A DNA stretch of 64,000 nt from Chloracidobacterium sp. (GCA_025057975.1 JANWUV010000002.1:62001-126000); one strand, 5' to 3'. Shown: positions 24,828-33,480, counted from the stretch's first letter. Translations and numbers: made by a program. The notes: generated by a model from the letters alone, not told the origin.

Positions 24828-25117
24828 GATACCGAAAGGGGTGGGACGATCTCGATCAAGCCGGCTTCGAGCAGTTGGTTGAGCAGTTCCTCGAAATCCT
24901 CAACAAGCCGCTCCCGCGTAACGTCGTATTCATCCAACAACGCCTCAACGGCGTCCGCAAGTGTGCCACCGTTCGTGGATTGAAGCAGCATGGCATACCC
25001 AACACTGTCGAGTGCATAGTAGTGCTCCGTAGCCAGATTAAGCAGAACAGCTTCGTCGGCGACACGACGCACAATGACGTGATTTGGAATCGTAGCGCGA
25101 GAGTTGAAGTCAACCAT
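24824..25117 (-). CDS. lasso peptide RRE protein (B1, PqqD-like)
   Basis: A 97-residue stand-alone RiPP recognition element. The beta-strand IPNHVIVRRVADEAVLLNLATEHYYALDSVG followed by helices (GTLADAVEALLDEYDVTRERLVEDFEELLNQLLEAGLI) is the PqqD fold; it would grip the YxxPxLxxxG part of the leader and present it to the B2 protease, whose gene it overlaps by 4 bp. It is the first gene of the cluster, so the promoter must lie in the 370 bp upstream. The ATG at 25117 has only a weak ribosome site. No transporter or isopeptidase gene is attached to the cluster within the window. Confidence 0.85.
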   Translation of the reverse strand: MVDFNSRATIPNHVIVRRVADEAVLLNLATEHYYALDSVGYAMLLQSTNGGTLADAVEALLDEYDVTRERLVEDFEELLNQLLEAGLIEIVPPLSVS

Positions 25118-25486
25118 GGCTGCTTGCTTGGCTTTCCATCACGGACGTTGGCGGAACCGATATGTGGCTTCACCCGGCCGAGCAAGTCACACAAGGCAGG
25201 CGGCTCTAGAAAGACGAAGCTCATTCCTCCGGCGAGCCGGTTGGTGCCGCCTACGCTGCGCCGCCACGCTTCACGGCGGATGGGCGACCGGATTAAGGCG
25301 TTTCACTCACTGTTTTTTTTTTTCACATTGAGCCTTGCCTGCGCAAGGCGGCTTCAACTAGGCTGGGGGCGACTTCGTCCGTTTGCATACTTTAACCCTG
25401 TCACCCCGCACGGTGGACGCTGCGCAGGTTGAACTTCCCACACCATTACAACCACGCCTTTCCGAGATTTCACGAGGTGATTTGCT
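25118..25486. other. divergent intergenic region between lasso cluster and SBBP gene
   Basis: This 370-bp stretch separates two outward-facing genes and should contain both promoters. A run of 11 T residues (25313-25323) precedes a perfect hairpin, GCCTTGC then CTGC then GCAAGGC (about 25331-25348). The T-run is on the wrong side of the stem to be a terminator in either direction; read on the minus strand it is an A-tract upstream of the lasso operon and might act as an UP-like element. No gene was seen here. Confidence 0.45.
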
Positions 25487-28309
25487 ATGAGATCCATCAC
25501 GCCACGTCCATCCCGGCGGTGGCTGGCGACGGCCGCCGTACCGCTGGTCGCCTTCGCCTTTGCGCCGTTTGTCGCGCAGGCCGACCGCCACGTGCCAAAA
25601 CCAACGCCGCCGGCGCTGCAGCTCGCCAACTCAGCGCCAGCGTCCGCCGATCACGCCGCTGGCTGGCTTCTGTTTGAAGAAAACCTCGGCCAGCATGCCG
25701 AACCTGTCCGCTACAAAATGTTCGGCGGGGCAGTCTTCCTAACCGACCGTGCCGAAGCCTGCATGCTCGTCGAAGTCGGCCGCGAACCGCTATGGCGGCC
25801 GCAGGGCAAAGCGGCGCAAAACCCGCTGTGGCGGAAAGCGCCGGAATCGCGCCCCATCTACCGGGTGCTGCGGATGCAGCCGGTTGAGCGCGAAACCGGT
25901 CGCCCTGTCCCGCCGGTGCCGTCGGAAGGGCTGCTGCGCAGCCCCATCAAGCTGTCCTACTGCAAGGGCGAACGTTCGAAGTGGCGCAGCAACGTGCCGC
26001 TCTATCGCCAAGTCGTCTACCACAACGTCTATGCCGGCATTGACCTTGTGTATTACCCCAAAGATGAACGCCTGACCTATGATTTTCGCGTCGCGCCCGG
26101 CGCCGACCCATCCGCCATTCGGCTCCATATCGATGGCGCCGACCGGCTCGCGCTCGACCGCGAAGGCAATCTGCAGTGCTTCGTCGCCGGACGGACGGTC
26201 GTGATGCAAAAGCCGACGCTCTATCAGGACATCGCGGGCGAGCGACGCCTTGTGCCGGGGCGGTTTATTGTGGACGGCGACGACGTAGCGTTTGAGGTCG
26301 GCGCGTACGACCGCAGCCTGGCGCTGGTCATTGACCCGGTGCTGCCATTCTACTCGACCTACTTCGGCGGCAACCAAGACGATCAGGCCGTCGGCGTCGC
26401 CGTGGGTCGCGCCTACAACCGAGGCGCGACCACCGCCGCCGATGTTTTTACCAGCCCCAACACGATTCCGGTCTTTATCGGCGGCACAACGTTCAGCCCA
26501 TCGTTGCCGGTTCCTGTCGGTTCCGGATCAAACGCCAACACTCCGGTTGTCAGCCCGGATGTGGATGTTTTCGTGGCGCGGTTTGAATTTCGCGCCGACG
26601 GGAATATGCCGGGCAATCTTACCCAGGTCGGTATCGCCCCTTCACAGCGCTTTGCTCCATGGAATGACTTCATAAACGGTAGCTCTTCAGCCTTCACCTA
26701 CGACGACCGCGGGGCGGAGCGTGGGCTGGCGGCGGTTGTCGTCTATGGCGGCAGCGGCGATGATGTCTGTACCGGCGTGAGCGTCAACGCATCCTACAAC
26801 GGCACTGAAAACGTCACGTCACCTTCCAACTACTTCCGCCCTTCGCTAGGTCCGGCGCTGGTCGGCTACACCACGAGCACGAATTTTCCAACCGGCCGGC
26901 AGGGGCTGGGGAACGGCTCGGGCACGACCTTTCAAGCAAGCTTCGGCGGCGGCGCGACGGACGCCTTTGCGTTGCTGCTGCCGTTCTGTCTTGACTCCGC
27001 AGCGAACAACATCACGACCGACCCCATCACTTACAGCACTTACATCGGCGGCGCCGGCGACGACATCGCCTGGGCCTGCGCCGCCGAGCAGGGCGGCAGC
27101 GCGGAGCAGTTTGTGTTCGGCGGAGAAACCACCGGCAGTCTGCCGACGGGGAGCGCGTCGGGGCCGGTTTTTGACAACACCTACGGCGGCGGTGACGCCG
27201 ACGGTTTTGTGGCGCGCTTCAACCCGGAGCAGAATACCGTCTCCGCCCAGCGGCGGTATCTTACGTATTTTGGCGGGAATGACTATGACGCCGTCACCGG
27301 AGTCTCCGATTTCAACACGAGCACTGCGGCCACCGGCCTGACCCTTTCCAACCCGGAGGCAAACTTCATCAACGGCTCTTCCAGCGCCGTGTCAAGCGCG
27401 GTAAGCGGCGCAACGCGCAACGGCGCGATTGACGCCTTCGTGGTGGTGTTTATCGGCAACACCGGACCTACACGTGACTTTTCGACCTACCTTGGCGGCA
27501 ACAGCGACGACTGGGGCATCGGCATTGCCGTGCGACGGCGAACGGTGGACGGCGACAATCGGTACGTCGTTAACGTCGCCGGCTTGACGAACTCCGCGAC
27601 AACCGGCTTTGGGATTTCAAGCCTCACCGGTGCGTTTTCGGCGTTCAACAAGGGGGGACGGGATGCGTTCATCACCCAGATCAGGTGGGATGGACCCAGC
27701 ACTTCACCTTCTCCAGTGCGGACGGTGCAGTACTTCGGCTATCTCGGCACACCCGGCGACGACGACGCCTATGCGTTGGCGACGAGCAATCAAGCCGGAC
27801 CAACCAACTCAGTTGTCTATGTCGGCGGCTGCAGCGACGGGCCGACGCTGTTCTCTCCGGTTGGAATCGCCAGTTGCCCAAGTTCAGTCCTAGACATGCT
27901 TTACCCAACACCATTGGTTCCTCCGCCGCCGCCTCCGCCGTTGCCGGTTCCGCAGGAACGCGGCTTTCTTGCTCGTATCTCGGCGGTTGATGAGACCGGA
28001 TCGAATCTGCCGGCCCAGTTGCAGAACTTGGTCAATGTCGGCGGACGAACGTTTGTGCCCGGCGCGCAGCCGATACAGTATGTGCTTAGCGTCGCTCCTT
28101 ACCTTGTCACGGGCAACACCGGCGTGCTCTTCTTTGCGGGAACGACAAACACGAACGCCCTGTTGCCGTCTGCGCCGCCGCTTTCTATTGGCCCAATCAG
28201 TTGTTCGTCGCCGTCCTCGATTCCCTTCAACGTTTTCCAACCCGTGCGCGCCAACAACACGAGCGACCGCAAAGACGCCTTTCTCGGCTCGCTACGATTA
28301 ACACCGTAG
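25487..28309 (+). CDS. secreted SBBP beta-propeller-repeat protein
   Basis: A 940-residue exported protein: signal peptide to about residue 33 (ending FVAQA), an N-terminal beta-rich domain of the kind that precedes SBBP repeats (ENLGQHAEPVRYKMFGGAVFLTDRAEA onwards, DUF7948-like), and a set of degenerate repeats with the pattern YSTYFGG(N/A)xxDxAxGVAV. At least five are visible, including FYSTYFGGNQDDQAVGVAV, YSTYIGGAGDDIAWACA, YLTYFGGNDYDAVTGV and FSTYLGGNSDDWGIGIAV. These form beta-propeller blades. Near the end a run of six or more prolines acts as a linker. Outer-membrane surface attachment is likely but no sorting tail is obvious. It is followed by a clear terminator. There is no evident link with the lasso genes beyond position. 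Confidence 0.82.
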   Translation: MRSITPRPSRRWLATAAVPLVAFAFAPFVAQADRHVPKPTPPALQLANSAPASADHAAGWLLFEENLGQHAEPVRYKMFGGAVFLTDRAEACMLVEVGREPLWRPQGKAAQNPLWRKAPESRPIYRVLRMQPVERETGRPVPPVPSEGLLRSPIKLSYCKGERSKWRSNVPLYRQVVYHNVYAGIDLVYYPKDERLTYDFRVAPGADPSAIRLHIDGADRLALDREGNLQCFVAGRTVVMQKPTLYQDIAGERRLVPGRFIVDGDDVAFEVGAYDRSLALVIDPVLPFYSTYFGGNQDDQAVGVAVGRAYNRGATTAADVFTSPNTIPVFIGGTTFSPSLPVPVGSGSNANTPVVSPDVDVFVARFEFRADGNMPGNLTQVGIAPSQRFAPWNDFINGSSSAFTYDDRGAERGLAAVVVYGGSGDDVCTGVSVNASYNGTENVTSPSNYFRPSLGPALVGYTTSTNFPTGRQGLGNGSGTTFQASFGGGATDAFALLLPFCLDSAANNITTDPITYSTYIGGAGDDIAWACAAEQGGSAEQFVFGGETTGSLPTGSASGPVFDNTYGGGDADGFVARFNPEQNTVSAQRRYLTYFGGNDYDAVTGVSDFNTSTAATGLTLSNPEANFINGSSSAVSSAVSGATRNGAIDAFVVVFIGNTGPTRDFSTYLGGNSDDWGIGIAVRRRTVDGDNRYVVNVAGLTNSATTGFGISSLTGAFSAFNKGGRDAFITQIRWDGPSTSPSPVRTVQYFGYLGTPGDDDAYALATSNQAGPTNSVVYVGGCSDGPTLFSPVGIASCPSSVLDMLYPTPLVPPPPPPPLPVPQERGFLARISAVDETGSNLPAQLQNLVNVGGRTFVPGAQPIQYVLSVAPYLVTGNTGVLFFAGTTNTNALLPSAPPLSIGPISCSSPSSIPFNVFQPVRANNTSDRKDAFLGSLRLTP

Positions 28310-28336
28310 CGGCGACACCGTATCGGTTTTTCATCA

Positions 28337-28369
28337 ACCGCCGGGCTGTTTTCAGCTCGGCGGTTTTTT
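28337..28369 (+). terminator. Rho-independent terminator after the SBBP gene
   Basis: A 12-bp stem (ACCGCCGGGCTG with CAGCTCGGCGGT, one G-T pair) and TTTT loop is followed by six T, 28 bp after the stop codon. Confidence 0.85.
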
Positions 28370-28468
28370 GCCGCTGCGCTTGCGCTGTTTTCGTCCAACT
28401 TGTTTGCTGGCGCGCGGGGCGACTATGCTCCCGGACTCCAGCGCCAGTGACTTGACCTGTGCCGTTCG

Positions 28469-29623
28469 ATGTACGCCGACTACGTTGCCCTGACCTACCA
28501 TGCCTCGCTCATCGCCGATGAACTCCGGGTACAGGCCTTTCAAGCGGCTGTCGAGTCGGTCGCGCGTCCGGGCGATGTCGTGGCCGATGTCGGCTGTGGA
28601 ACAGGGATTCTCACGTTGTTCGCCTGCCGAGCCGGCGCGCGGCAGGTCTATGCGATTGACGACGGCCCGATCATCGAGCTGGCGAAGCTCATCCTGCATC
28701 GGAACGGCTACGCCGACCGAGTGACGTTTATCAATCGCCCATCGCGCCAAGTTCGTTTGCCGGAGCCGGTGGATGTCGTCATATCGGAAACCATCGGCAA
28801 CTACGGCGCGGAGGAACGCATCCTGCCGACGCTGTGGGACGCCTGCCGACGCTGGCTCAAGCCCGGCGGACGGATCATCCCCCAAACGCTGGAGCTGTAC
28901 TGCGCGCCCATCACGTGGCCGGAAGCGGAGCCGGCTCTGACGGTGTGGCGGCGGCCGGTCTGCGGCTTTGACTTTTCATCCGGGTTGGCGTTCGCCGTCA
29001 ATCAGCAGTATGCACGACGGCTGCGTCCTGAACATTTGCTGGCCGAAGGGCAATGCTATTGTCGGCTGGACACCTCCGCCGAGGCGCTGTCCGGCGCAAC
29101 ACCGCCTAGGGTGGCTGGAACAGCGACGTTTCGCGTACGGCGGTCGGGCGTGATGCACGGCGTCGGCGGCTGGTTCAAGGCGGCGCTGACGGCATCCGTC
29201 GGCGTCACGAATGATCCCGGCGGCAAGCCGACCAGTTGGGGTCATTTGTGCCTGCCTATCGCCGAGCCGCAGTCGGTGGCGGAGGGCGATGAGGTTGAAG
29301 TCCGTCTGACGGCTATCGGCGGCGGCGGCTTGCTGCGGTGGGAAGTGACGTGGCGGAGCGCCGATGGAGCGTCCCGAACGTTCCGGCATTCCGACTTTGA
29401 AGGCTGGCTGGCCACGCCGGAGCGCCTGCGCCCTTTGGCGTCCGACGCCGCACCGGGTCTTGGCGTTCGCGGACGGGCGCAGCTTTTTCTCTTAACAAAG
29501 CTTGACGCCGGCTGGACGGTTGGGCAGGTCGCCCAAGGTTTGTACGAACACTTCACGAATGAGTTTCCAACGCTTGAGGACGCGCTGGTTTATGTGAAGG
29601 GGCAGCTTTTCAAGTTCACCTAG
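28469..29623 (+). CDS. PRMT-like protein arginine methyltransferase with PqqD/RRE-like C-terminus
   Basis: A 384-residue class I methyltransferase of the protein-arginine type. Motif I is VADVGCGTGIL (about residues 38-48). The double-E loop is ISETIGNYGAEE with Glu107 and Glu116 nine residues apart, exactly the spacing of the catalytic glutamates in eukaryotic PRMT1. The beta-barrel domain follows (GVMHGVGGWFKAAL); the THW loop is TSW, so its His is replaced. The last 45 residues (KLDAGWTVGQVAQGLYEHF to the end) resemble the helical half of a PqqD domain, the fold used for recognising RiPP leader peptides. PRMT enzymes are uncommon in bacteria. The substrate is unknown; the lasso precursor 6 kb away, with five Arg, is one candidate (inference). 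Confidence 0.78.
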   Translation: MYADYVALTYHASLIADELRVQAFQAAVESVARPGDVVADVGCGTGILTLFACRAGARQVYAIDDGPIIELAKLILHRNGYADRVTFINRPSRQVRLPEPVDVVISETIGNYGAEERILPTLWDACRRWLKPGGRIIPQTLELYCAPITWPEAEPALTVWRRPVCGFDFSSGLAFAVNQQYARRLRPEHLLAEGQCYCRLDTSAEALSGATPPRVAGTATFRVRRSGVMHGVGGWFKAALTASVGVTNDPGGKPTSWGHLCLPIAEPQSVAEGDEVEVRLTAIGGGGLLRWEVTWRSADGASRTFRHSDFEGWLATPERLRPLASDAAPGLGVRGRAQLFLLTKLDAGWTVGQVAQGLYEHFTNEFPTLEDALVYVKGQLFKFT

Positions 29624-29673
29624 AGCAAGTTCCGAGAAGATGTAGCGACGCCCCGGTTGAGTCGCGTCAACGG

Positions 29674-29810
29674 TTTGGAGTGCGGCGGCTTGACGCGCCG
29701 GATGACTTCTCAGCTTGTCTTGGGACAAGGAACACGGCCACGCCTTCCAGCGTGGCGCGTGGCGTCGGGCCGCCACGCAGAAAAGCGGTGGAACGCCGCC
29801 GCACTCCAAA
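29674..29810. repeat. MITE-like element with 16-bp inverted ends
   Basis: TTTGGAGTGCGGCGGC at 29674-29689 is repeated as its exact reverse complement at 29795-29810, separated by 105 bp that themselves contain a hairpin (CACGCCTTCCAGCGTG). Elements with ends of this kind (reading LECGG at one end and AALQ at the other when translated) are interspersed in many bacterial genomes. It lies between the PRMT and formylglycine-fold genes and codes for nothing evident. Confidence 0.6.
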
Positions 29811-29863
29811 TGCTTAACGCCGTTCCGCAACGGTATATCGCCACATCATTACGGAAACCGCCC

Positions 29864-31012
29864 TTAATCTTCGTCGTTTGTTGGCTGTCCCTCGCCGTAG
29901 CGGTCGCTCAAAACGACGCGGAAGCCAAGGATGGTGAGCAAATCCTCGCGGTGGAGACCGTCCCGAATCGAGCACCGGCAGCCGTCGGGCAGCGCCGCCC
30001 ACGAGCCGCCGCGAATGGCGCGGGCTTGCCCTTCCTCGTCCTTGCGCGGGTTGCGCGCTGGCCCGCCGTACGCATGGGCGTTGGTCAAGCGCGGCGTATA
30101 GTCGTCCAGACACCACTCGCGGACGTTGCCGTGCATATCGGCCAGCCCGAAGGCGTTGACGCCCAGCGAGCCGACCGGCGTCGGTTGCCTGCGGGCCGGC
30201 GCGGCCGGTTCGTCGCCGTAGGGCAGCGAGCTATCGTAGTTTTCAAACTTCGCGGCCATGACCGGCCCGTAGGAAAACATCCCTGTCGCGCCCGCCCGAC
30301 AGGCGTACTCCCACTCGGCCTCCGTCGGCAGACGGTAGGGACGACCGGTTTTTTTCGCCAAGCGGCGGCAGAACTCAACCGCTTCGTCCCACGTAATGCT
30401 GTCCACCGGAAGGTTGTCGCCCTTGTACTTGGACGGCTCCGGCGGCAGATCGCGCTCGACTTTCGGCCAGCCGGCGACCGTACGCCACTGCGCCTGCGTC
30501 ACTTCCGTGCGTCCCATGTAGAAGCCGTACACTCGCGCTCGAATGGGCGGCTTTTCGTTGTCGCCGGCTTCGTCGCCGGACGCGCCCATCGTGAAGCACT
30601 CGCCCGGTATGGCGACCAGTTCCAGCGTTACGCCGTCGCCAAGGGTCTCCGTAAAGCGAGTGGTTTCCTTTTTGAGCGTCTCGACGACGTTGCCTTTGGC
30701 GTCGAGGCGCGGCGTTTCAAAGGTCAGGGTGGAAAGCTGTTCGGCGGGCAGGCTGACCGTCGGCGGCAGCGGATTCGCCGGACAGGGCGGTCCCGTTGGC
30801 CCGGTCGGACGGGACGGCTTGCCGCCGCCGCTGCGCTTGCCGCCGCCGGCCGGTTTGTCCGTCTCATCACCGCCGGCGGGTTTACTACTCACGCTGGTGC
30901 TGCGCTCCTGCGCCGGTGTCCATAGTGCGCCAATCAACAAGCTGACGACGACAGCGGCGCTCCGTATCCAAACGAGGCGTTGTCGTTGCAGTAGGGCGTC
31001 TCGACCGGACAT
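29864..31012 (-). CDS. exported formylglycine-generating-enzyme-fold (SUMF1) protein
   Basis: A 382-residue protein with an N-terminal signal or anchor (IRSAAVVVSLLIGAL), a Pro/Gly/Lys-rich linker to about residue 85 and a C-terminal sulfatase-modifying-factor domain: GECFTMGASGDEAGDNEKP, YMGRTEVTQAQW, VDSITWDEAVEFCRRL, RLPTEAEWEYACRAG, GLADMHGNVREW and RAIRGGSW. In true formylglycine-generating enzymes two active-site Cys follow GGSF by two and seven positions; here the first is Ala and only the second position (in DGCRCS) is Cys. The protein is therefore probably not a sulfatase activator; related proteins serve in nitrosyl, ergothioneine or structural roles. Its 5' end lies in a direct repeat found again at 33289-33480. 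Confidence 0.82.
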   Translation of the reverse strand: MSGRDALLQRQRLVWIRSAAVVVSLLIGALWTPAQERSTSVSSKPAGGDETDKPAGGGKRSGGGKPSRPTGPTGPPCPANPLPPTVSLPAEQLSTLTFETPRLDAKGNVVETLKKETTRFTETLGDGVTLELVAIPGECFTMGASGDEAGDNEKPPIRARVYGFYMGRTEVTQAQWRTVAGWPKVERDLPPEPSKYKGDNLPVDSITWDEAVEFCRRLAKKTGRPYRLPTEAEWEYACRAGATGMFSYGPVMAAKFENYDSSLPYGDEPAAPARRQPTPVGSLGVNAFGLADMHGNVREWCLDDYTPRLTNAHAYGGPARNPRKDEEGQARAIRGGSWAALPDGCRCSIRDGLHREDLLTILGFRVVLSDRYGEGQPTNDED

Positions 31013-31086
31013 GTCTAGGGTAGCCTTCCTTTGGCTGGTATTTGTGGTTTGTCCGCCGGATGGAGTTTAGCAGTTACCGGGTTGCC
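30895..31086. repeat. direct repeat copy A (5' end and upstream of the formylglycine-fold gene)
   Basis: About 190 bp covering the first 39 codons of the formylglycine-fold gene plus 74 bp upstream. It recurs in the same orientation at 33289-33480 with scattered substitutions. Longest shared runs include GCGCCAATCAACAAGCT and TATCCAAACG. Confidence 0.8.
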
Positions 31087-31119
31087 TGACGAAAACGGCT
31101 GAAGCAAGAGCAACAGCCG

Positions 31120-31150
31120 AAAAAGAAATCGGGACGCCAAACGGCGTCCC
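31120..31150 (-). terminator. terminator of the orphan 594-residue gene
   Basis: Read on the minus strand, an 8-bp perfect stem (GGGACGCC, loop GTTT, GGCGTCCC at 31131-31150) is followed by GATTTCTTTTT. It begins 64 bp after the stop of the leftward orphan gene. Confidence 0.7.
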
Positions 31151-31213
31151 AGAACCATAGACACACATCGTGTGAGTAAGGCTTGTTCAACCGAGACTTA
31201 CCAGAACCAAACC

Positions 31214-32998
31214 TCACCGTGTGTAAGAAATCTGGGTGTCCGCAAACCGATTTCGTACCTCCTGTGATGTGGACTCATACACTGCAGCGTATGTGTTACT
31301 ATCATTATTGGGATTCCCATCCGGGATATACGAGCTGTCTGGGTTGAGTATGCCAAACAGTACCATGAATGAACTTCTCAGGCTGTCAAGGTTTTGGCCA
31401 CCTGCTAATGTCTCTGGGGTAAAAGGCTTGCTTGCTATCTCAGCAAGTCTGTCACCTAACATCTTGAGAGCAACAGCCGCCAATGGGTGCAAGTTAAGTG
31501 CCTTTGCAGCCCCGCCCGTCGCAATTCCAATAATCTGCTTAGCCATTTCTTGTACTGCCTTTGCTTGCTCTTTTCTTGAGGCAACTTCGCTCACGAAGGC
31601 ATGGCTAATGGTTCCATCTAGCCTTCCTAGGATTCTCGCTGCCGTTTCCAGACCGTAGGCTTCACGAATCTGCCTTGCTCCGTTAGCAAGACCGTCGAAA
31701 AGACGTACTGTAGCCTCATCGCTTATAGGTGGTGCTCCGAACATCACAGACCTGAAGAATTGTGATAAGGTATTCCACCTTTCTTTCTGTGTGTCTCGGG
31801 ACACTTGCTCACGGCCAGTGGATGCAAAGTGCTCTATAAATTCTCTGCTGTGCGAGGCAAAGAATTTAGCTAACTCACTCCGCACAGCTACAGAAACTCT
31901 AGACAAATCGCCGTGTTTGACAACGGTATCGAAGAGTCTGACTTTTGTCTCAGAGTTCAAGTTCGCACTAGAAGCCAACCTAAGAATGTCAGTCAGCGGA
32001 CTTGCGCTGAAATGCAGTACGACTAGCCGATCTCTGAGAATGTCGGGCTGCGGAACTGCACTTGGACTGATCCTCGGTGGGTATACATCATAAGAGGAGG
32101 ATCTTCCGAGGTAATTGATGAAGCTCTTGAGATCAATACCTAACTCGGCTTTATGAAGCTTATCAACAAGCCGTTCAAACGCCTTAATCCGCTCTGCCGC
32201 CTGCGGATCGCTACCACCCACAAGGCCGCTCATCGCGCGCGCAGCGCTGCGGAGCATATTCTCCTTGATAAGGTCATGAACGTCCGCCTGTGATGCCTTC
32301 CGCAGTGTCGTTTCAACAAAGTCTTGTATGAGTTTTGGATCGCCGCTTTGCGCGACAACAATCCCCACGAAGCCCTCCAAGGCTCGAAGGCCAGGGTAGG
32401 ACTCATCTACAAGCCTATTGAGGTCAATCGCGTTACTCTTGTAGGCTTCAGCGAGGGCTTGTCCGATAACCTGCTGGTCGTCGGCGGAAATGGGGATTCT
32501 TTCATGGACGTGTGAATAGCCACCCGCTCCAAACAGGACGAGCGCGAGAATATTCTGCCGCTGAAGTTCGGCAAGGATTTGAGTGCGGAGTCCGGGATTC
32601 CTGCGCAATTCCTCAGCAAGCACACGGGCGGACTCAGCTGGTCCTTTATTAGCGTAAGCTTCTATAACTCTTTTGGTGATTGTTTCTACGCGAGTTGAGC
32701 GAGCACCCCGAGCTGGGTTGCTGGACCGCACTCCCGAGGTAAGCTGAACGCTGGACCCGCTGGACTGCGCTCCTGACGTAGGCCGAGCGACTGTGGTACT
32801 TGTCACTCGCGCCCTTGCCAGCGCACCGGCTAAACGTACTTCTTCGGGGCGTGCAGAGTTCGCATCAGCCACCGGCTGACGGTCGGCAGTGGGGTTAGTC
32901 TTTGTTGTTGTCTTGGTCGCCGGCGGAGTTGATTTGGGAGCCGGCGGAGTTGATTTGGGAGTTGGAGGAGGAGCAACAGGACCGCGAACTCGTGACAT
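31214..32998 (-). CDS. orphan protein with Pro/Thr/Lys-rich N-terminus, low GC, probably acquired
   Basis: I do not recognise a family. From the ATG at 32998 the protein has 594 residues. Residues 1-45 form a low-complexity Pro/Thr/Lys segment with two near-identical KSTPPAP/KSTPPAT units; residues 45-105 are Ser/Thr/Arg-rich; the rest is predicted mostly helical, with no signal peptide or membrane span. One mid-region helix (GGAAKALNLHPLAAVALKMLGDRLAEIA) is amphipathic. The disordered start followed by a large helical body resembles secreted effectors or toxins of polymorphic systems, but no toxin motif is visible. Base composition is distinctly lower in GC than the neighbours and codon choice is different. 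It is bracketed by the 190-bp direct repeats, which supports insertion. Confidence 0.6.
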   Translation of the reverse strand: MSRVRGPVAPPPTPKSTPPAPKSTPPATKTTTKTNPTADRQPVADANSARPEEVRLAGALARARVTSTTVARPTSGAQSSGSSVQLTSGVRSSNPARGARSTRVETITKRVIEAYANKGPAESARVLAEELRRNPGLRTQILAELQRQNILALVLFGAGGYSHVHERIPISADDQQVIGQALAEAYKSNAIDLNRLVDESYPGLRALEGFVGIVVAQSGDPKLIQDFVETTLRKASQADVHDLIKENMLRSAARAMSGLVGGSDPQAAERIKAFERLVDKLHKAELGIDLKSFINYLGRSSSYDVYPPRISPSAVPQPDILRDRLVVLHFSASPLTDILRLASSANLNSETKVRLFDTVVKHGDLSRVSVAVRSELAKFFASHSREFIEHFASTGREQVSRDTQKERWNTLSQFFRSVMFGAPPISDEATVRLFDGLANGARQIREAYGLETAARILGRLDGTISHAFVSEVASRKEQAKAVQEMAKQIIGIATGGAAKALNLHPLAAVALKMLGDRLAEIASKPFTPETLAGGQNLDSLRSSFMVLFGILNPDSSYIPDGNPNNDSNTYAAVYESTSQEVRNRFADTQISYTR

Positions 32999-33288
32999 GG
33001 CGCTATACCTCGGCAGTAAAGAGATTCTGTTGATGGGAGCAAGCCGTCTCACTCAGGTTATCGCCCACCCTACGCGCAATGTTGCGTCGTCACTGCCGCA
33101 AAGCGGTGCAGTTCACGTAGATTGTCGCTTTTTTCCGGTTATGTTCCCCGGCTTTATTTTCCAACGCGCAAACGCCCGCCGACGGTCGCCACGCCGCTGT
33201 CACTGTGCGCTACGAGTGGCTGGCTACAACGAGGCTGAGGTCTCGCGGGTTGGCTTGCTGGCGCGTCACTAGTCGGCTGTCCACTGAG

Positions 33289-33480
33289 GTCGGTACTGCG
33301 CCTCTGGGCAGTGTCCATCGCGCGCCAATCAACAAGCTAACGACAACGGTGGCGCTCCCTATCCAAACGCGGCGTTGTCGTTACGGCATGGCGTCTCGAC
33401 TCGGCAGGTCTAAATGACCTTCCTTTAGCTGGTATCTGTGGCCTGCCGCCGGATGAAATCCTAGCAGTCACAGGGTTGCC
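33289..33480. repeat. direct repeat copy B (decayed formylglycine-fold gene start)
   Basis: Second copy of the 30895-31086 segment, same orientation, roughly 80-85% alike by eye. The position equivalent to the start codon (CAT on the plus strand) is CAG, so it cannot start the protein. It represents a decayed duplicate of the gene's 5' end. The flanking 33053-33288 contains nothing I can identify. Confidence 0.75.

Noticed and set aside
25313-25348. T11 run next to a perfect hairpin, as a terminator
   Set aside because: The T-run lies 5' of the stem on the plus strand and would be an A-run 3' of it on the minus strand, so it is wrong for termination either way.
29657-30925. A 422-codon plus-strand open frame across the formylglycine-fold gene
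   Set aside because: Its body is the complement of the SUMF1-domain gene and its start lies in the palindromic element; composition is Arg/Ala-rich with no domain.
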